A model generated the notes under the pieces. That model saw nothing but the letters and a program-made list of their open reading frames with translations. It searched no databases and was not told where the DNA came from. Shown in pieces: positions 10,055-18,385 of a stretch of DNA of 55,317 bases. A program made the position numbers and the translations under genes. Source of the DNA: Mycobacterium sp. (GTDB lineage Bacteria > Actinomycetota > Actinomycetes > Mycobacteriales > Mycobacteriaceae). Each line of letters begins with the position of its first letter. The stretch's first letter is position 1. The stretch covers positions 1-55,317 of the forward strand of contig JAHFVD010000049.1 in assembly GCA_023264735.1 (NCBI GenBank), in the 5' to 3' direction.

Positions 10055-11125
10055 GTGCACAACACTTCTCCCTATCGAGTCGTCCAGTGGACGACCGGCA
10101 ATGTCGGTAAGAGCTCCGTCCAAGCGATCGCCGCCAATCCCACCTTCGAACTCGTCGGCTGTTATGCCTGGTCAGATGCGAAAGCAGGCCGCGATGTCGG
10201 GGAGCTGGTCGGCATCGAACCACTGGGAGTCACCGCGACCAACGACATCGACGCCCTGCTCGCGCTGAAGCCGGACTGCGTCGTCTACAACCCGATGTGG
10301 ATCGACATCGACGAGCTGGTCCGCATCCTGTCGGCCGGCGTCAACGTCGTCGCGTCGGCGTCGTTCATCACCGGACAGAACCTCGGCGCGGGGCGCGTCC
10401 GCATCGAAGATGCGTGCAAGAGCGGCGGGTCGACGATGTTCGGCTCGGGCGTGAGCCCGGGCTTCGCCGAACTGCTGGCGATCGTCGCCGCCACCGCCTG
10501 CGATCGGGTCGACAAGGTCACCATCCAGGAGACGGCCGACACCACCTTGTACGACTCCCCCGAGACCGAGCGTCCGGTCGGATTCGATATGGCGATCGAC
10601 GATCCCGAGCTGCAGCCGATGGCCGCCAAGGGCACCGCGGTGTTCGCCGAGGCCGTGCAGTTGGTCGCCGACTCGCTCGGCGTCGAGCTGGACGAGATCA
10701 AGTGCGTGTCCGAATACGCGCAGACCACGCAGGATCTGCCGATGGCGTCGTGGACCATCAAGGCCGGCCGCGTGGCCGGTGTCTACGCCAGCTGGCAGGG
10801 CATCGCGAACGGCAAGACCGTCATCGACATCAACGTGCGATGGAAGAAGGGCCAGACCCTTGAGCCTGATTGGCAGCTCGACGGTGACGGCTGGAAGATC
10901 ACCATCGACGGACGTCCGACGGTCACCATGAACGTCGGCTTCCTGCCGCCGCCGGATCTCATCGAGAACGCCAAGACGATCGAGGACTTCTTCGTGCTCG
11001 GCCACATCATGACCGCCATGCCGCCGATCCACGCCATCCCTGCAGTCGTCGCGGCTCCGCCGGGAATCGCGACCTACAACGACCTCAACCTGCCCAAGGC
11101 CCGCGGCGTAGTGCCGTCACGTTAG
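10055..11125 (+). CDS. NAD(P)-binding dihydrodipicolinate reductase-like protein
   Basis: The product has 356 aa from GTG 10055. It starts with a Rossmann-type strand and loop (YRVVQWTTGNVGKSSVQAI), continues ELVGCYAWSDAKAGRDVGEL, and has the conserved core ISTxT-like stretch MFGSGVSPGFAELLAI. This matches the broad mycobacterial family annotated as dihydrodipicolinate reductase N-terminal domain proteins, some of which are amine dehydrogenase-like. The real dapB is normally shorter (about 245 aa), so this is a paralogue with unknown substrate. It is convergent with the small His-rich gene, with touching stops. A TTG at 10022 is a less likely start. Confidence 0.82.
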   Translation: MHNTSPYRVVQWTTGNVGKSSVQAIAANPTFELVGCYAWSDAKAGRDVGELVGIEPLGVTATNDIDALLALKPDCVVYNPMWIDIDELVRILSAGVNVVASASFITGQNLGAGRVRIEDACKSGGSTMFGSGVSPGFAELLAIVAATACDRVDKVTIQETADTTLYDSPETERPVGFDMAIDDPELQPMAAKGTAVFAEAVQLVADSLGVELDEIKCVSEYAQTTQDLPMASWTIKAGRVAGVYASWQGIANGKTVIDINVRWKKGQTLEPDWQLDGDGWKITIDGRPTVTMNVGFLPPPDLIENAKTIEDFFVLGHIMTAMPPIHAIPAVVAAPPGIATYNDLNLPKARGVVPSR

Positions 11126-11367
11126 ACGCAAAGGCCACCGGTCACGTACCCAAACGGGCCGGTGGCCTGCACGCACGCCGACGGTTGCCCGAAGTAAAAC
11201 GGCCCACGCCAGTCACGGGGTCCGTGGTCATCTTCCCAATTCCAGTCGTCGCCATGACCGTGGCCATGGCCCGGGTCTGCGTACGCCAAGCCGGCACCAA
11301 AGCCGAGGCCGGCCAAACCCAGCGCTCCGGAGAGTGCCGCTGCTGCTGCGATCTTCGTCAGTGTCAT
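11122..11367 (-). CDS. Small exported His-rich protein
   Basis: The product has 81 aa. A signal peptide (MTLTKIAAAAALSGALGLAG and onward to AYA) precedes a short mature part with DPGHGHGHGDD, several Trp and two cysteines near the C terminus (SACVQATG and GGLCV). The His-Gly/Asp cluster could bind a divalent metal, which is inference only. The same general plan (leader, short polar mature chain, two Cys) is common among unnamed mycobacterial secreted peptides. It stands alone, convergent with the reductase gene. Confidence 0.72.
   Translation of the reverse strand: MTLTKIAAAAALSGALGLAGLGFGAGLAYADPGHGHGHGDDWNWEDDHGPRDWRGPFYFGQPSACVQATGPFGYVTGGLCV
11132..11168. terminator. Inverted repeat at convergent gene ends
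   Basis: A perfect 10-bp inverted repeat, AGGCCACCGG (11132-11141) and CCGGTGGCCT (11159-11168), lies 6 bp after the reductase stop, inside the last codons of the opposing small gene. It could end transcription of the plus-strand gene. There is no T run, so it would be a mycobacterial I-shaped or non-canonical terminator. Confidence 0.4.
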
Positions 11368-11504
11368 CGTGCTGATTCCTTTACGACCTCAAGCGCCCCG
11401 ACCCCGTCACACGCGTTTGCAACAAGAGACACTTTAGTCGAATTCCCGCATGCACCAACAACTTACGCGGCCGTCAACCGCGCGGACATCGGCACCGAAA
11501 GTTG

Positions 11505-13976
11505 CTACTCCGGGGCGATGTTCGCCGGATTGGCAGTGGGAAGCGTCAGGTCGATATTGGAGATGTTGATGACGCCGAACGCGGTGAACCTCTCGTATGC
11601 GGTAGCCGAACTGGTGATCTGCAGCGTCAGGTCATCGCCCGGGTTGGCCACGTTGTAGACGATGTTCTCCATGTTGAACGTGACGGTGTGGCTGCGGCCA
11701 TCCAGGGTCACCGGCACCGGTGTCACAAGGTTGCCCACCACCAGGCCGGTCTGGTTGTCGACCAGCTGCGCATAGACGAAGCGGCTGGTCCCCAGACCCT
11801 GGTAGTCGAAACTTATCGTCGGCGCACCCAGGTATTTGGCGCCCGGCGTTGTCGGAACGGCGACGTTGATCGCGTTGCTGGCCTTGGAAGCCAGGCCAAG
11901 CGAATACGGGATCGAGGCCTCCGGTGCGGGCCCGGAGCCGCCGATGATCGGAACGATGCCGAGCGTGCCGCCCTGCGCACCTGTCACCGCCTGGTCCGGC
12001 GTGCCGAACAAGGCACTACCTTGCGTCGGAAGGTAATCGGACTTGAACCAGGTCCCGTACTGATCGGTGAACTGGAAGTTCGGGATGGCCGGCATGCCGC
12101 TGGTGTTGCCGTCCTTGACGTAGTAATCCAGCCACGCGAACGTCGAGGGCAGGTTCGGGTTCACGTAGCCGTCGTTGGTCAGGCACACTCCGTGGCCGCC
12201 GCAGAACCAGATCATCTTCACCGGCGTGCCATACGGGTTGGCGATGATGGTCTGCGCGTTGTCGATCGCCTGCTGAAGGGTGAACAGGACGTCGACGGTG
12301 CCTTGGATGAGCAGCGCCGGAGCCTTCAACTGGTTCAGCAACGAGGTGGGACCGCTGCCGCTCAGCACTGCCTGCGCGGTCTGACTCAAGAGACCGATCA
12401 GGTCGCCGGTGATGATGCCCAGATAGATCTGGTTGTTGATTCGGGCCTGCGACAAGACCAGCGACAACAGCAGCAACGACGCGTACGACGTCTTGAAGGC
12501 TCCGCTCGGGTACAGCGAGTTGTTCAGCGAATTCCACGAAATACCAGGGACAATCGCGTCGATCCGCGGATCGGTGGCCGCGCTGGTGAGCTGGATACCC
12601 CCGCCGTAGGAACCGCCGACCATTCCGACCCGAGGATCGTTCGGGGCGTCGATCAGCGAATTATCCAGCCCGGCAACCCAATTCAGGATCGCTGAAACGT
12701 CGCGCCCCTCGAAGAACGGATTGTCGAGCTGCAAGACGCCACCAGAGGCGAATTCGCCGCGCGGATCCCAGCTGACCACGTTGTAGTTCGCCCGCAGTAG
12801 TGAAACACCCGGGGTAAGTCCGCCGATCCCGTACTGCGTGTACGGGTCGGTCTGACCGGGGGTGGCCAAGCCGGGACCATCGAGAATCGTTGGCGCCGTG
12901 TCGGATCCGGTGAGGCCTAGCTTCGGGAACCAGTTGACGCTGATCAGCGCGCCATCGAAGGACTGCATCTTGTAGGTGTAGGCCACCGGGTCGGTGGCGG
13001 GCAGCACGTCCGTCGAGTTGAACGTCGCGATTTGCGAATACCCGATGATCGGTGCCAGTAGGTCACCGAGGACCGGGGTCTGGCGCAGAACGACGATCAC
13101 CTGTCCGGCGAGGCCACCAAGAATCGGGATGCTCTCCAGGACCTGATCGAACGGCGTCTTTTGGGCAACCAGGATCTTGAACTGTTCGTTCACCGCTCCG
13201 CTGAGCGCCGACTGGTTAGGCAAATAACTGAAGTTCCCAGGAACATAGTTGGTGTCGCCGGTCGCGGAGAAGGTGATCTTCCCGCCCAAGTTGGGACCAC
13301 TGATCACCGTGTAGGTCAGGGTTGTTCCCGACGGCGCACTGGCGCCGGTGGTGCCGTCGATAATGCCGTCATTGATGACCAGCACCGGGGCGACAGTGAT
13401 CGGGTTGCTGCCGACCGTCAGTGATGCTGTGGTCAACGCCGACGTCACGCTGTGGGCGGTGACGCTCTGCCGGCGCTGGAGCTCCGCAAAGGCAAGGGCG
13501 AGTGGCGAATCGGCGGGCAGCGTCGGGAGTCCGCCGGTCAGCTGATCGACCGCGTCGTGCACCGCAGTGGTCAGACGCGTGGCGATCGGCATCGCCGACA
13601 GCGACTGCGCGCCGGCGCTCGGCGAGCTGTTTGCCGTCACCTCAGCCGAAGTGGATCCCTCCGACGACGATGCGGCGGCCGTCTGGCTCTGGCTTGACGC
13701 CGAGTTCGAGTGCTTCGAACTGGTCGTCGCACCGCCGGTGCTGACGGCCTTGCCCGATCCCGCCGCCGCGGACCGCTTCGACGACGCAGTGCCATGGGAG
13801 GCGCTCTTGGACCCGGCACTCGACGAACTGGCCGCCGAGGAATTCCCGCCTGCCGCCGAGGATCCCGTCGACGCATCAGCCCATGCGACGCCGTATCCCG
13901 TGGAGAACAATGCGGCACCGACCCCGAGGGCCACCGCCAATCCGCCAACCCGACCCACAAAGCGTGAAGCACCCAT
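11505..13976 (-). CDS. Exported CocE/NonD-type alpha/beta hydrolase with Ser/Ala-rich N-terminal linker
   Basis: The product has 823 aa. The leader contains GRVGGLAVALGVGAALFSTG and ends near AWADA. Residues 35-125 are a Ser/Ala/Lys linker. About 185-270 is a small beta domain (LTYTVISGPNLGG...GNFSYLP). The X-Pro dipeptidyl-peptidase/CocE-like hydrolase follows, with DPRGEFASGG, the nucleophile elbow GMVGGSYGGG (Ser about 456), a likely acid Asp in LLIQGTVDVLF and His in WFCGGHGVC. The C-terminal part (about 690-823) looks like a jelly-roll module (TVTFNMENIVYNVANPGDDLTLQI). It is secreted or surface-bound; the substrate may be an ester or peptide but is unknown. It is the last of three minus-strand exported-protein genes. 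Confidence 0.85.
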   Translation of the reverse strand: MGASRFVGRVGGLAVALGVGAALFSTGYGVAWADASTGSSAAGGNSSAASSSSAGSKSASHGTASSKRSAAAGSGKAVSTGGATTSSKHSNSASSQSQTAAASSSEGSTSAEVTANSSPSAGAQSLSAMPIATRLTTAVHDAVDQLTGGLPTLPADSPLALAFAELQRRQSVTAHSVTSALTTASLTVGSNPITVAPVLVINDGIIDGTTGASAPSGTTLTYTVISGPNLGGKITFSATGDTNYVPGNFSYLPNQSALSGAVNEQFKILVAQKTPFDQVLESIPILGGLAGQVIVVLRQTPVLGDLLAPIIGYSQIATFNSTDVLPATDPVAYTYKMQSFDGALISVNWFPKLGLTGSDTAPTILDGPGLATPGQTDPYTQYGIGGLTPGVSLLRANYNVVSWDPRGEFASGGVLQLDNPFFEGRDVSAILNWVAGLDNSLIDAPNDPRVGMVGGSYGGGIQLTSAATDPRIDAIVPGISWNSLNNSLYPSGAFKTSYASLLLLSLVLSQARINNQIYLGIITGDLIGLLSQTAQAVLSGSGPTSLLNQLKAPALLIQGTVDVLFTLQQAIDNAQTIIANPYGTPVKMIWFCGGHGVCLTNDGYVNPNLPSTFAWLDYYVKDGNTSGMPAIPNFQFTDQYGTWFKSDYLPTQGSALFGTPDQAVTGAQGGTLGIVPIIGGSGPAPEASIPYSLGLASKASNAINVAVPTTPGAKYLGAPTISFDYQGLGTSRFVYAQLVDNQTGLVVGNLVTPVPVTLDGRSHTVTFNMENIVYNVANPGDDLTLQITSSATAYERFTAFGVINISNIDLTLPTANPANIAPE

Positions 13977-14072
13977 GATTGTCTACCTCCCCGACCAGCG
14001 GCCACTCTGCCTTTGCGGAGGGTAAACCCGCCGAGCGGTGCGGCATCGCAAATTGCCGAAACTGTCAGCTAT

Positions 14073-14083
14073 GAGTTTGCTGA
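14073..14083 (-). promoter_or_regulatory. Upstream element shared with the aspartic protease gene
   Basis: The minus strand carries TCAGCAAACTC about 97 bp upstream of the hydrolase ATG. The identical 11-mer occurs upstream of the aspartic protease gene (15935-15945). No known regulator is assigned. Confidence 0.3.
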
Positions 14084-14122
14084 AGTTGCGGATTCAACCG
14101 AGTCGCGTTGAGCGCCAAAGAA

Positions 14123-15886
14123 TCAGGCGTAGTCGAAGTCGGTCGAGCCGATGCCGTCGGGTGCGGTGTAGTTGATGTAGACCGGGCCATGTTGGAACGG
14201 CGCGTACCCGGTGTTCATCAGATTGTTTGTCAGCGTCGGCGTGAACAAAGTCGGCTTGTTCTGCGAGGTGACGATGTAGGAGTACAGCAACACCCCGTCC
14301 GGGGTGTACACCGAGATCCTGGTCCCCACCGGCACGCTGCTGACGACGGAGGTCGGCATCGTGCCGTACACGCCGCCGGAGTCGATGATCGCCCCGACCT
14401 GCGTCGGCGTGCCGTTGTTGATCTTCACGTTGAGATACGCGTCAGGCGCACCGGAGACCGATGTCCGGGTCGGCAGCGGGTTGGGGCCGAAGACCATCAC
14501 GCCCGCGATGCCGAGGAACAAGCCCTGATAGAGGAAGACGCCGTCGCTGAGCTCACCGGGCAACGATGCAGTCGGAATCGTGGTCGGGCCTGGACCTGCA
14601 GCGTTGGCGCCGATGCCGAGCACGCCGGAGGCACCGCCGAGCTGGTGGAAGAAGGCCAGTGCAGCCGGTGCGTCCGCCGGATCGACGATGTCGACGTTCG
14701 TGGGCGCGGAGACGACGCCGTTTCCGAAGTTCACCGTCGTCGTGTAGGTCGTGTAGCTGTAGCTCAGCCCACCGCTGTAACCGCTCGATCCCTTGCAGTC
14801 GGGATCACCCGTACAGGCGCCTAGAGGGGCAGCGTCACCGACGGACGCCATGGTGACCACCAGGCCGGAGGATCCAGTGTCGACGAGCACGGGCGTGCTC
14901 TGTCCACCGTTGATCGAGATGTAAACAATCGGCTCGGTGATGGACCGCATGGTCACCGGCACCAACGCATACACACGACCGTTCATCGCCGCCGTGCTGA
15001 CCAGGTTCTGCACCGGCGTGATGCCGCCTGTTCCCTCGAAGGCACCGACCAGCGGCAGGAACAGTCCTGCGCTGTTCAGTGCGGTGGTGGCCAGTGTCGG
15101 GAGCAACAGAACGCCTACCAGGCTCACGCCGGCCAGTTCGTGCACGAGCGGAACGCCAGACGTCTGGGCGTAGAGCGACTGGGTCGGCGTGATCGTGGAT
15201 TCCCAGGTGTCCAATGCCAGCGCGGCCTGCGTGAGAAGTACCTGCGGGACGACCGCAACCACGCCCGCCGGAATGTTGCCGGCGCCCCACGTCTGTTGCT
15301 GAAGCAGCGCCCGCGCATCGGCGATCTGGTCCTGCGCCAGGCTCACCGCGACGCCGGCGACGATCGGCTGCGACGGCAGCCACGACGTCATGTTCGGTGA
15401 CGGATCGGCCGCGGGCACGGCCGCGGCGGCCGTCGAGGACGTGCCGCCGTCAGAGGAGGTCGTGGTGTCAGCGGCGGCGGCACGCACGCGGACCGAGTGG
15501 CCGGTCGACGACGAGGTGACCGTCGCGGTCTCGGTTGCCTCGGTGTCGACGGCGGCAGCCGTGGGAACGTTGCTCGCCGCGGCCGCCGGGGCCTTGCGCG
15601 AGCCGAGGTTTCCACCTGACGAGCTGGCGACGCTGCTGCGCGCCGAATGGGCGGTGGCCTTCTTCGCGGCCGACGAGTCGGCGGCGGTCGAGCTGCTCTC
15701 CGAACTGGCCGACGATGTCTTACCCGCACCCGAGCCGGCGCCGGTGTCGGCGTAGGCGACCGCGGATCCGCCGGCCAGGGCGGCGCCGATGCCCAGGGTT
15801 ACGGCACCGGCACCCAGCCACGCGTACTGCTGGCGACGATTCCGCCGGGAGCGATGCGCGCCCGTTCCGCTACCGCTGTGCTTCAT
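14123..15886 (-). CDS. Exported PecA-like aspartic protease without PE domain
   Basis: The product has 587 aa. A basic start (HRSRRNRRQQ) and leader (YAWLGAGAVTLGIGAALAGG to AYADT) come first, then a Ser/Ala/Thr linker (about 48-160) and a helical spacer. The retropepsin-like half sites are VLVDTGSSGLVV (Asp 336) and GAIIDSGGVYGTMP (Asp 502). The family includes PecA (PE_PGRS35), which cleaves PE domains from surface lipases. Those proteases normally carry their own PE domain and leave by ESX-5. This protein instead has an ordinary signal-peptide-like leader. It lies between two other exported Ser/Ala-rich proteins on the same strand, which are candidate substrates by context only. Confidence 0.87.
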   Translation of the reverse strand: MKHSGSGTGAHRSRRNRRQQYAWLGAGAVTLGIGAALAGGSAVAYADTGAGSGAGKTSSASSESSSTAADSSAAKKATAHSARSSVASSSGGNLGSRKAPAAAASNVPTAAAVDTEATETATVTSSSTGHSVRVRAAAADTTTSSDGGTSSTAAAAVPAADPSPNMTSWLPSQPIVAGVAVSLAQDQIADARALLQQQTWGAGNIPAGVVAVVPQVLLTQAALALDTWESTITPTQSLYAQTSGVPLVHELAGVSLVGVLLLPTLATTALNSAGLFLPLVGAFEGTGGITPVQNLVSTAAMNGRVYALVPVTMRSITEPIVYISINGGQSTPVLVDTGSSGLVVTMASVGDAAPLGACTGDPDCKGSSGYSGGLSYSYTTYTTTVNFGNGVVSAPTNVDIVDPADAPAALAFFHQLGGASGVLGIGANAAGPGPTTIPTASLPGELSDGVFLYQGLFLGIAGVMVFGPNPLPTRTSVSGAPDAYLNVKINNGTPTQVGAIIDSGGVYGTMPTSVVSSVPVGTRISVYTPDGVLLYSYIVTSQNKPTLFTPTLTNNLMNTGYAPFQHGPVYINYTAPDGIGSTDFDYA

Positions 15887-15934
15887 GGTTCCCCCTGTGG
15901 CCGACCGCGTCGCCTGGCTGAGATTTTCCTTAGC

Positions 15935-15945
15935 GAGTTTGCTGA
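15935..15945 (-). promoter_or_regulatory. Upstream element shared with the CocE-like hydrolase gene
   Basis: The minus strand carries TCAGCAAACTC about 49 bp upstream of the protease ATG, identical over 11 bases to the copy at 14073-14083. This position would suit a promoter or activator site. The regulator is unknown. Confidence 0.3.
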
Positions 15946-15993
15946 GTGTCTACCACAGGAGGCCTGTGCGGCAATAGCCAACCCGCCTGCCTG

Positions 15994-18249
15994 TCACGGG
16001 TGAATCTGCCAGCCGGTGGCCGGATCGACCAGGATGCCGGACACATCGACGACGTCGAAGGCGCTCATCGGCACGGTGTTGAGTTCGACCTGCGCGGTCA
16101 GGTGCTCGGTGCCGGCCCAGCCGTTGCTCATGGCGAGCAACCCGGCACCGTCCCGGCCCGGCGTGGTCGAGTCGTAGATCACAGCGCCGTGCTCCTGCAG
16201 CCCTCGCAGGACGACCTGGGTGGTGGCCGAGTATCCGGACATGTCGAAATCGGCGCGCAGCCGCAAGACGCTGCCCATCGGCACCCCGTCCGGGTTGACG
16301 CCGGTCCCGTCGCCGGCACCGGCCGGCCAGGTGTAGCCGGTGCCCTTGTCCTTGGCGATCGCGATGCCGAGCATGTGGTCGATGCTGCCGCGGGCCAGAT
16401 CGTCGGGGCGCAGGATCAGCGGCAGATAGGGCAGGTGTGAGGCGTTCGCCCAACCGGCGGCCGGGTACAGCGGCGAGCTCATGTCGTAGTGCACCCCCGC
16501 CTCGGCGATCCACTTCGACCCGTATCGGACGCGGTAGAGGGCGTTGCCAACGCCGTCGAGCGGGCTGTTGGCCGGCATCTCGACGCCGTTGGCCACGTTG
16601 TAGAGCTCCTGCGAGATGCAGGTGCCCTCCTGGAAAACCAAGAGGTGGCGGTCCCAGGCCGGCAGCGACGGCATGCCCTCGACGATCGGCCGGTTCGGTA
16701 TCGCGTAGGGCCTGCTGTCGATGCTGGGGCCGCTGGTCGAGTAGCCGCGGTTGAAGACCACGGACTCTGTGGGGTGCGTCGCGCCCACCACGTTGACCGG
16801 CATCCCGCCGGTGCTCTTCATCCACATGTTGCCCCAGCCGGCGCGGAGCGTGGCACCGCGGCCGGCGCCCAGCACGTCGAGCCAGGTGGCGGACTTCGCC
16901 TGTACCGGAAGGTCACTGATGTCGGCGTGGAAAATCGAGTCGGCGGGCATCAGGGTGCAGCCGCAGAACGTGGTGAGCCCGTTTCCGGCGATCGTATTGC
17001 TGGGGCTGATGGTGATGGTGACCGCGACTTTCGTTGTGCCGCCGTGCCCGTCGGCGAGGGCGACCGAGAACGTGTCGACCGTGTCGGCGGTCGGTCCGGT
17101 GAACACCGCGGCCTTGGCGCGCGCCGTCGTCGTCGGCGTGTAGGTGAAGGTGCCGTCGGCGTTGACGACGACCGAGCCCTTGGCGGTGGTGACCGGCCCC
17201 GCGAAGGTGATCCCGTCGCCGTCGGTGTCGGCGCCGACCACCGCGCCGGTCACCACACCGGTGGCCACGTCGCGCGGCCCGATGGTGGCCTTGCCGGTCG
17301 GCGCGGTGTTTTTCGGGCTGATCACCACGGTGACCGGGACCGCCAGGATTCCGCCGTGACCGTCGTCGACGGTGACGGTGAAGGTGTCGGTCTTGTCGGT
17401 GCCGGCCGCGGCGATGTGCCGGGCTTCCGGGGTGGGTGTGTAGGTGAATGCGCCACCGCCGTTGATGGTGACGGCGCCGCCCTTGGCGGTGGTGGGGCCG
17501 ACGCTGTAGAGCAGGCGGTCTTTGTCGGCGTCGGCACCGGTGACCTTGCCGTAGACCACCCCGGCGTTGGGGTGGGGGGCGTTGACGGTGGTCTTGGCGG
17601 TGGGCGCGGCGTTCTTCGGCGCGATGGGCACGGTGACCGCGGTGGTGGCCGTCAACCCGGCCGGGTCGGTGACGACGACGTTCACCGTGTCGACGGTGAG
17701 CAGGGCGTCGGCATTGCCGACCGCCGCATTGTGGCGGGCCACCGCCGTTGGGGTGTAGGTGAAGACACCGGCCGCGGTGATGGTCACCTTGCCCTTGCCC
17801 GACGTGCTCGCCCGGTAGGTGATCTTGTCGCCGTTCGGGTCGCTGGCGGTGACCGTTCCGGTCAGCGCTCCGGTGACCGGGGTTGGTGCGCTCAGCGCGA
17901 CGCTCTGGATCACCGGGGCCGCATTGACGGCGCCAGCCGCTGCCTCGGGTCGTCGCGCGACCGCCAGCACTGTCCACGAAACGGGCGAGTCAGGCGAAGG
18001 CATGGCAGGCCGCGGGACGCCGCGTGTTACGGACTTCGGCGCAGATGTGGGCGAAAGCCGTTGATTGGCAACGGGTTTCTTATCCGGTGTCTTGTTCGAG
18101 TGTCCGGTCGACGCATTGCGGCCCGAGGACGCCGATGAATCCGACGGTTCCGCAGATGCCACCCCTGGACCGGCGGTCGCGATGGCGGCGCCCAGCCCGA
18201 GCGCAATCGCAAGTCCGCCAACCCGTCCCGCATACGCTGTCCCAGCCAT
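15994..18249 (-). CDS. Exported VCBS/cadherin-like repeat protein with uncharacterised C-terminal domain
   Basis: The product has 751 aa. The leader contains GRVGGLAIALGLGAAIATAG and ends near ASAEP, then there is a polar linker. Three tandem VCBS-type Ig-like repeats follow (about 112-211, 212-316 and 317-419), each with G.V.G.V.A.D.DGD-like openings and an AAGVFTYTPT-type motif. The C-terminal 325 residues contain two adjacent cysteines (FCGCTL) and many Trp and Gly (WLDVLGAGRGATLRAGWGNM, LPYLPLILRPDDLARG). I do not recognise this domain with certainty. It may be a surface-binding or enzymatic domain held out by the repeats. It shares its leader motif with the hydrolase at 11505-13976. Confidence 0.8.
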   Translation of the reverse strand: MAGTAYAGRVGGLAIALGLGAAIATAGPGVASAEPSDSSASSGRNASTGHSNKTPDKKPVANQRLSPTSAPKSVTRGVPRPAMPSPDSPVSWTVLAVARRPEAAAGAVNAAPVIQSVALSAPTPVTGALTGTVTASDPNGDKITYRASTSGKGKVTITAAGVFTYTPTAVARHNAAVGNADALLTVDTVNVVVTDPAGLTATTAVTVPIAPKNAAPTAKTTVNAPHPNAGVVYGKVTGADADKDRLLYSVGPTTAKGGAVTINGGGAFTYTPTPEARHIAAAGTDKTDTFTVTVDDGHGGILAVPVTVVISPKNTAPTGKATIGPRDVATGVVTGAVVGADTDGDGITFAGPVTTAKGSVVVNADGTFTYTPTTTARAKAAVFTGPTADTVDTFSVALADGHGGTTKVAVTITISPSNTIAGNGLTTFCGCTLMPADSIFHADISDLPVQAKSATWLDVLGAGRGATLRAGWGNMWMKSTGGMPVNVVGATHPTESVVFNRGYSTSGPSIDSRPYAIPNRPIVEGMPSLPAWDRHLLVFQEGTCISQELYNVANGVEMPANSPLDGVGNALYRVRYGSKWIAEAGVHYDMSSPLYPAAGWANASHLPYLPLILRPDDLARGSIDHMLGIAIAKDKGTGYTWPAGAGDGTGVNPDGVPMGSVLRLRADFDMSGYSATTQVVLRGLQEHGAVIYDSTTPGRDGAGLLAMSNGWAGTEHLTAQVELNTVPMSAFDVVDVSGILVDPATGWQIHP
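16993..17916 (-). repeat. Three tandem VCBS-type repeat units in coding sequence
   Basis: These are about 105-residue units inside the exported protein. Each has the pattern V.G.(V/A).(G/A)(A/S)D...GD.(I/L).(Y/F)......GKG or AKG .V.(I/V)...G.FTYTPT..AR, ending in a PVTV.ISP(K/S)N-like strand. The nucleotide sequences have diverged, so this is an old protein repeat and not a recent DNA duplication. Confidence 0.75.
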
Positions 18250-18385
18250 CGTTGCCCCTCCCCCAAGACGCCGCTCAACAATAACGACGGGGCGAGCTGG
18301 AACTTCTGGGAATCAACGAAAAGGGTGACAAGACACTCGATGCGCAAGTGTATGGTCCAAGTGACGAGTCTCCCGGAGGACTGCG

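Noticed and set aside
16489..18138. 549-codon plus-strand frame across the VCBS gene
   Set aside because: It is antisense to a protein with a signal peptide and clear repeats. The Gly/Arg/Val bias is typical of reverse-frame reading.
18330..18375. Possible operator (ACACT...AGTGT) upstream of the P450 gene
   Set aside because: Only 5-bp arms match and the spacer is asymmetric, so it is not distinguishable from chance.
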